NCBI GenBank assembly: GCA_050299435.1
Contig: JBNKVX010000006.1
Coordinates: 1-64,000 of the forward strand
From: 1162T-S-0a-05 sp050299435
GTDB lineage: Bacteria > Pseudomonadota > Gammaproteobacteria > Pseudomonadales > Cellvibrionaceae
Length of the DNA: 64,000 nt
Direction of reading: 5' to 3'
Position numbers and translations under genes: made by a program. Under the pieces are notes generated by a model. It searched no databases. It was not told where the DNA came from and was given only the letters and a program-made list of their open reading frames with translations. Positions 63,212 through 64,000 of this stretch are shown in pieces (the stretch's first letter is position 1; every line of letters starts with the position of its first letter).

Positions 63212-64000
63212 ATGAAACTGTATAGACTTGCTTTAAATCTTTCCCTTGTTGTCTCAGCCAGCGTATTAATTTTTTTATCGGCGTGCACTAAACAAACTGA
63301 AAATCCCACACCTATCTCATTGCCAGATTTAGAAAATGCAGAGATCTGGCCTCGTTCAGAACACCCAAATTTAGATACGCCAGAGATAAACGCAAAAGTC
63401 GATGAGATTTTTCTGCAAATGTCTCTTGAGGAAAAAGTCGGGCAAATTATCCAAGCAGAAATTCAATCAATTAACCCCGAACAAGCCAAAAAATATCATA
63501 TCGGTTCAATTCTAAATGGTGGTGGATCCATGCCTTATCGCATTCCCAATGCGAAACAGGAAGATTGGTTGCGTATGGCTGATGCGTTTTACGAGGTGTC
63601 GATGGATACTTCAGATGGCAAAGTTGCAATCCCCATAATTTGGGGGACAGACGCTGTTCATGGACACGGTAATTTAACGGGTGCGACAGTTTTTCCTCAC
63701 AATATTGGTTTGGGCGCAGCAAACAACCCGGCGCTAATTAAAAAAATTGGCGAAGCCACTGCGCGAGAAGTGAGAGCCACAGGAATTGAGTGGGTATTTG
63801 GCCCCACCGTTGCAGTTGCACAAAATGATCGTTGGGGACGCACTTATGAAAGTTATTCAGAAAAACCGGAAATTGTTGCAGCCTATGCTGCGGCGATGGT
63901 CGAAGGCATGCAAGGCAAGCCTGGCAGCAAAGATTTTCTTGATGAACAACATGTGCTAGCAACCACTAAACATTTTGTGGGCGATGGTGGTACAGAAAAT
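63212..64000 (+). CDS. GH3 family beta-glucosidase/exo-glucanase lipoprotein (cut by window end)
   Basis: The frame is open from ATG 63212 (GGAAGTGA ribosome site) to the window edge, giving 263 codons with no stop. A lipoprotein signal with lipobox LSAC predicts lipidated Cys25. Family 3 glycoside hydrolase motifs follow: VDEIFLQMSLEEKVGQI, IPIIWGTDAVHGHGN, GATVFPHNIGLGA, TGIEWVFGPTVAVAQNDRWGR and the TTKHFVGDGGT segment. These fit the group acting on beta-1,4 or beta-1,3 glucans. The nucleophile aspartate would lie beyond the window. It is probably anchored in the cell envelope for saccharifying oligosaccharides. Confidence 0.93.
   Translation, partial: MKLYRLALNLSLVVSASVLIFLSACTKQTENPTPISLPDLENAEIWPRSEHPNLDTPEINAKVDEIFLQMSLEEKVGQIIQAEIQSINPEQAKKYHIGSILNGGGSMPYRIPNAKQEDWLRMADAFYEVSMDTSDGKVAIPIIWGTDAVHGHGNLTGATVFPHNIGLGAANNPALIKKIGEATAREVRATGIEWVFGPTVAVAQNDRWGRTYESYSEKPEIVAAYAAAMVEGMQGKPGSKDFLDEQHVLATTKHFVGDGGTEN

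Overview
The window looks like a chromosome segment of a marine, polysaccharide-degrading gammaproteobacterium close to Teredinibacter, Saccharophagus or Cellvibrio (Cellvibrionaceae). This is inferred from three things: the Pseudomonas-like order of housekeeping clusters, moderate GC, and a secreted GH11 xylanase with poly-serine linkers, two CBM60-like modules and a CBM10 module. No phage, transposase, integrase, CRISPR array or defence cassette is visible. One 10-N assembly gap (19799-19808) lies inside hslU.

Region 1 (1-12738, + strand) is the classic folP-glmM-tpiA-secG-tRNA-Leu / tRNA-fMet-rimP-nusA-infB-rbfA-truB-rpsO-pnp block for cell-wall sugar supply, glycolysis, protein export, transcription and translation factors, and RNA decay. 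Between tRNA-fMet and rimP lie about 640 bp without a convincing gene. They hold two unrelated tandem-repeat arrays, one built from the 3' end of tRNA-fMet and one of palindrome-rich units of about 103 bp, separated by a terminator.

Region 2 (12731-15893, + strand) is accessory: a MipA/OmpV-type outer-membrane protein whose 5' end contains the pnp terminator, a 436-bp AT-rich regulatory gap, and the xylanase.

Region 3 (15961-24493, - strand) holds ubiE-ubiJ-ubiB (ubiquinone), hslV-hslU with a DUF971 gene, an FtsN-like SPOR protein and priA. rpmE is divergent from priA, followed by the PBP1A gene mrcA on the - strand.

Region 4 (27696-44555, + strand) is pilMNOPQ (type IV pilus alignment complex and secretin), aroK-aroB (shikimate pathway), a DamX-like ATPase/SPOR protein, gltB-gltD (glutamate synthase), hemE, and a DUF3391/HD-GYP protein whose metal-binding motifs are badly eroded.

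Region 5 (44583-47255, - strand) is rsgA-sseA-psd. It is divergent from orn and an MFS transporter (+), which meets queG (-) tail to tail.

Region 6 (50429-63160, + strand) is the conserved nnr-tsaE-amiB-mutL-miaA-hfq-hflX-hflK-hflC, hisZ-purA series. The window ends inside a GH3 glycosidase lipoprotein gene starting at 63212, a second plant-polymer enzyme.

Most of the window is ordinary core genome. The observations most worth a second look are the two repeat arrays behind tRNA-fMet, the degenerate HD-GYP protein, the unusual U1:U72 acceptor end of the initiator tRNA, and the xylanase with its duplicated carbohydrate-binding module. I did not find a clear new multi-gene system.
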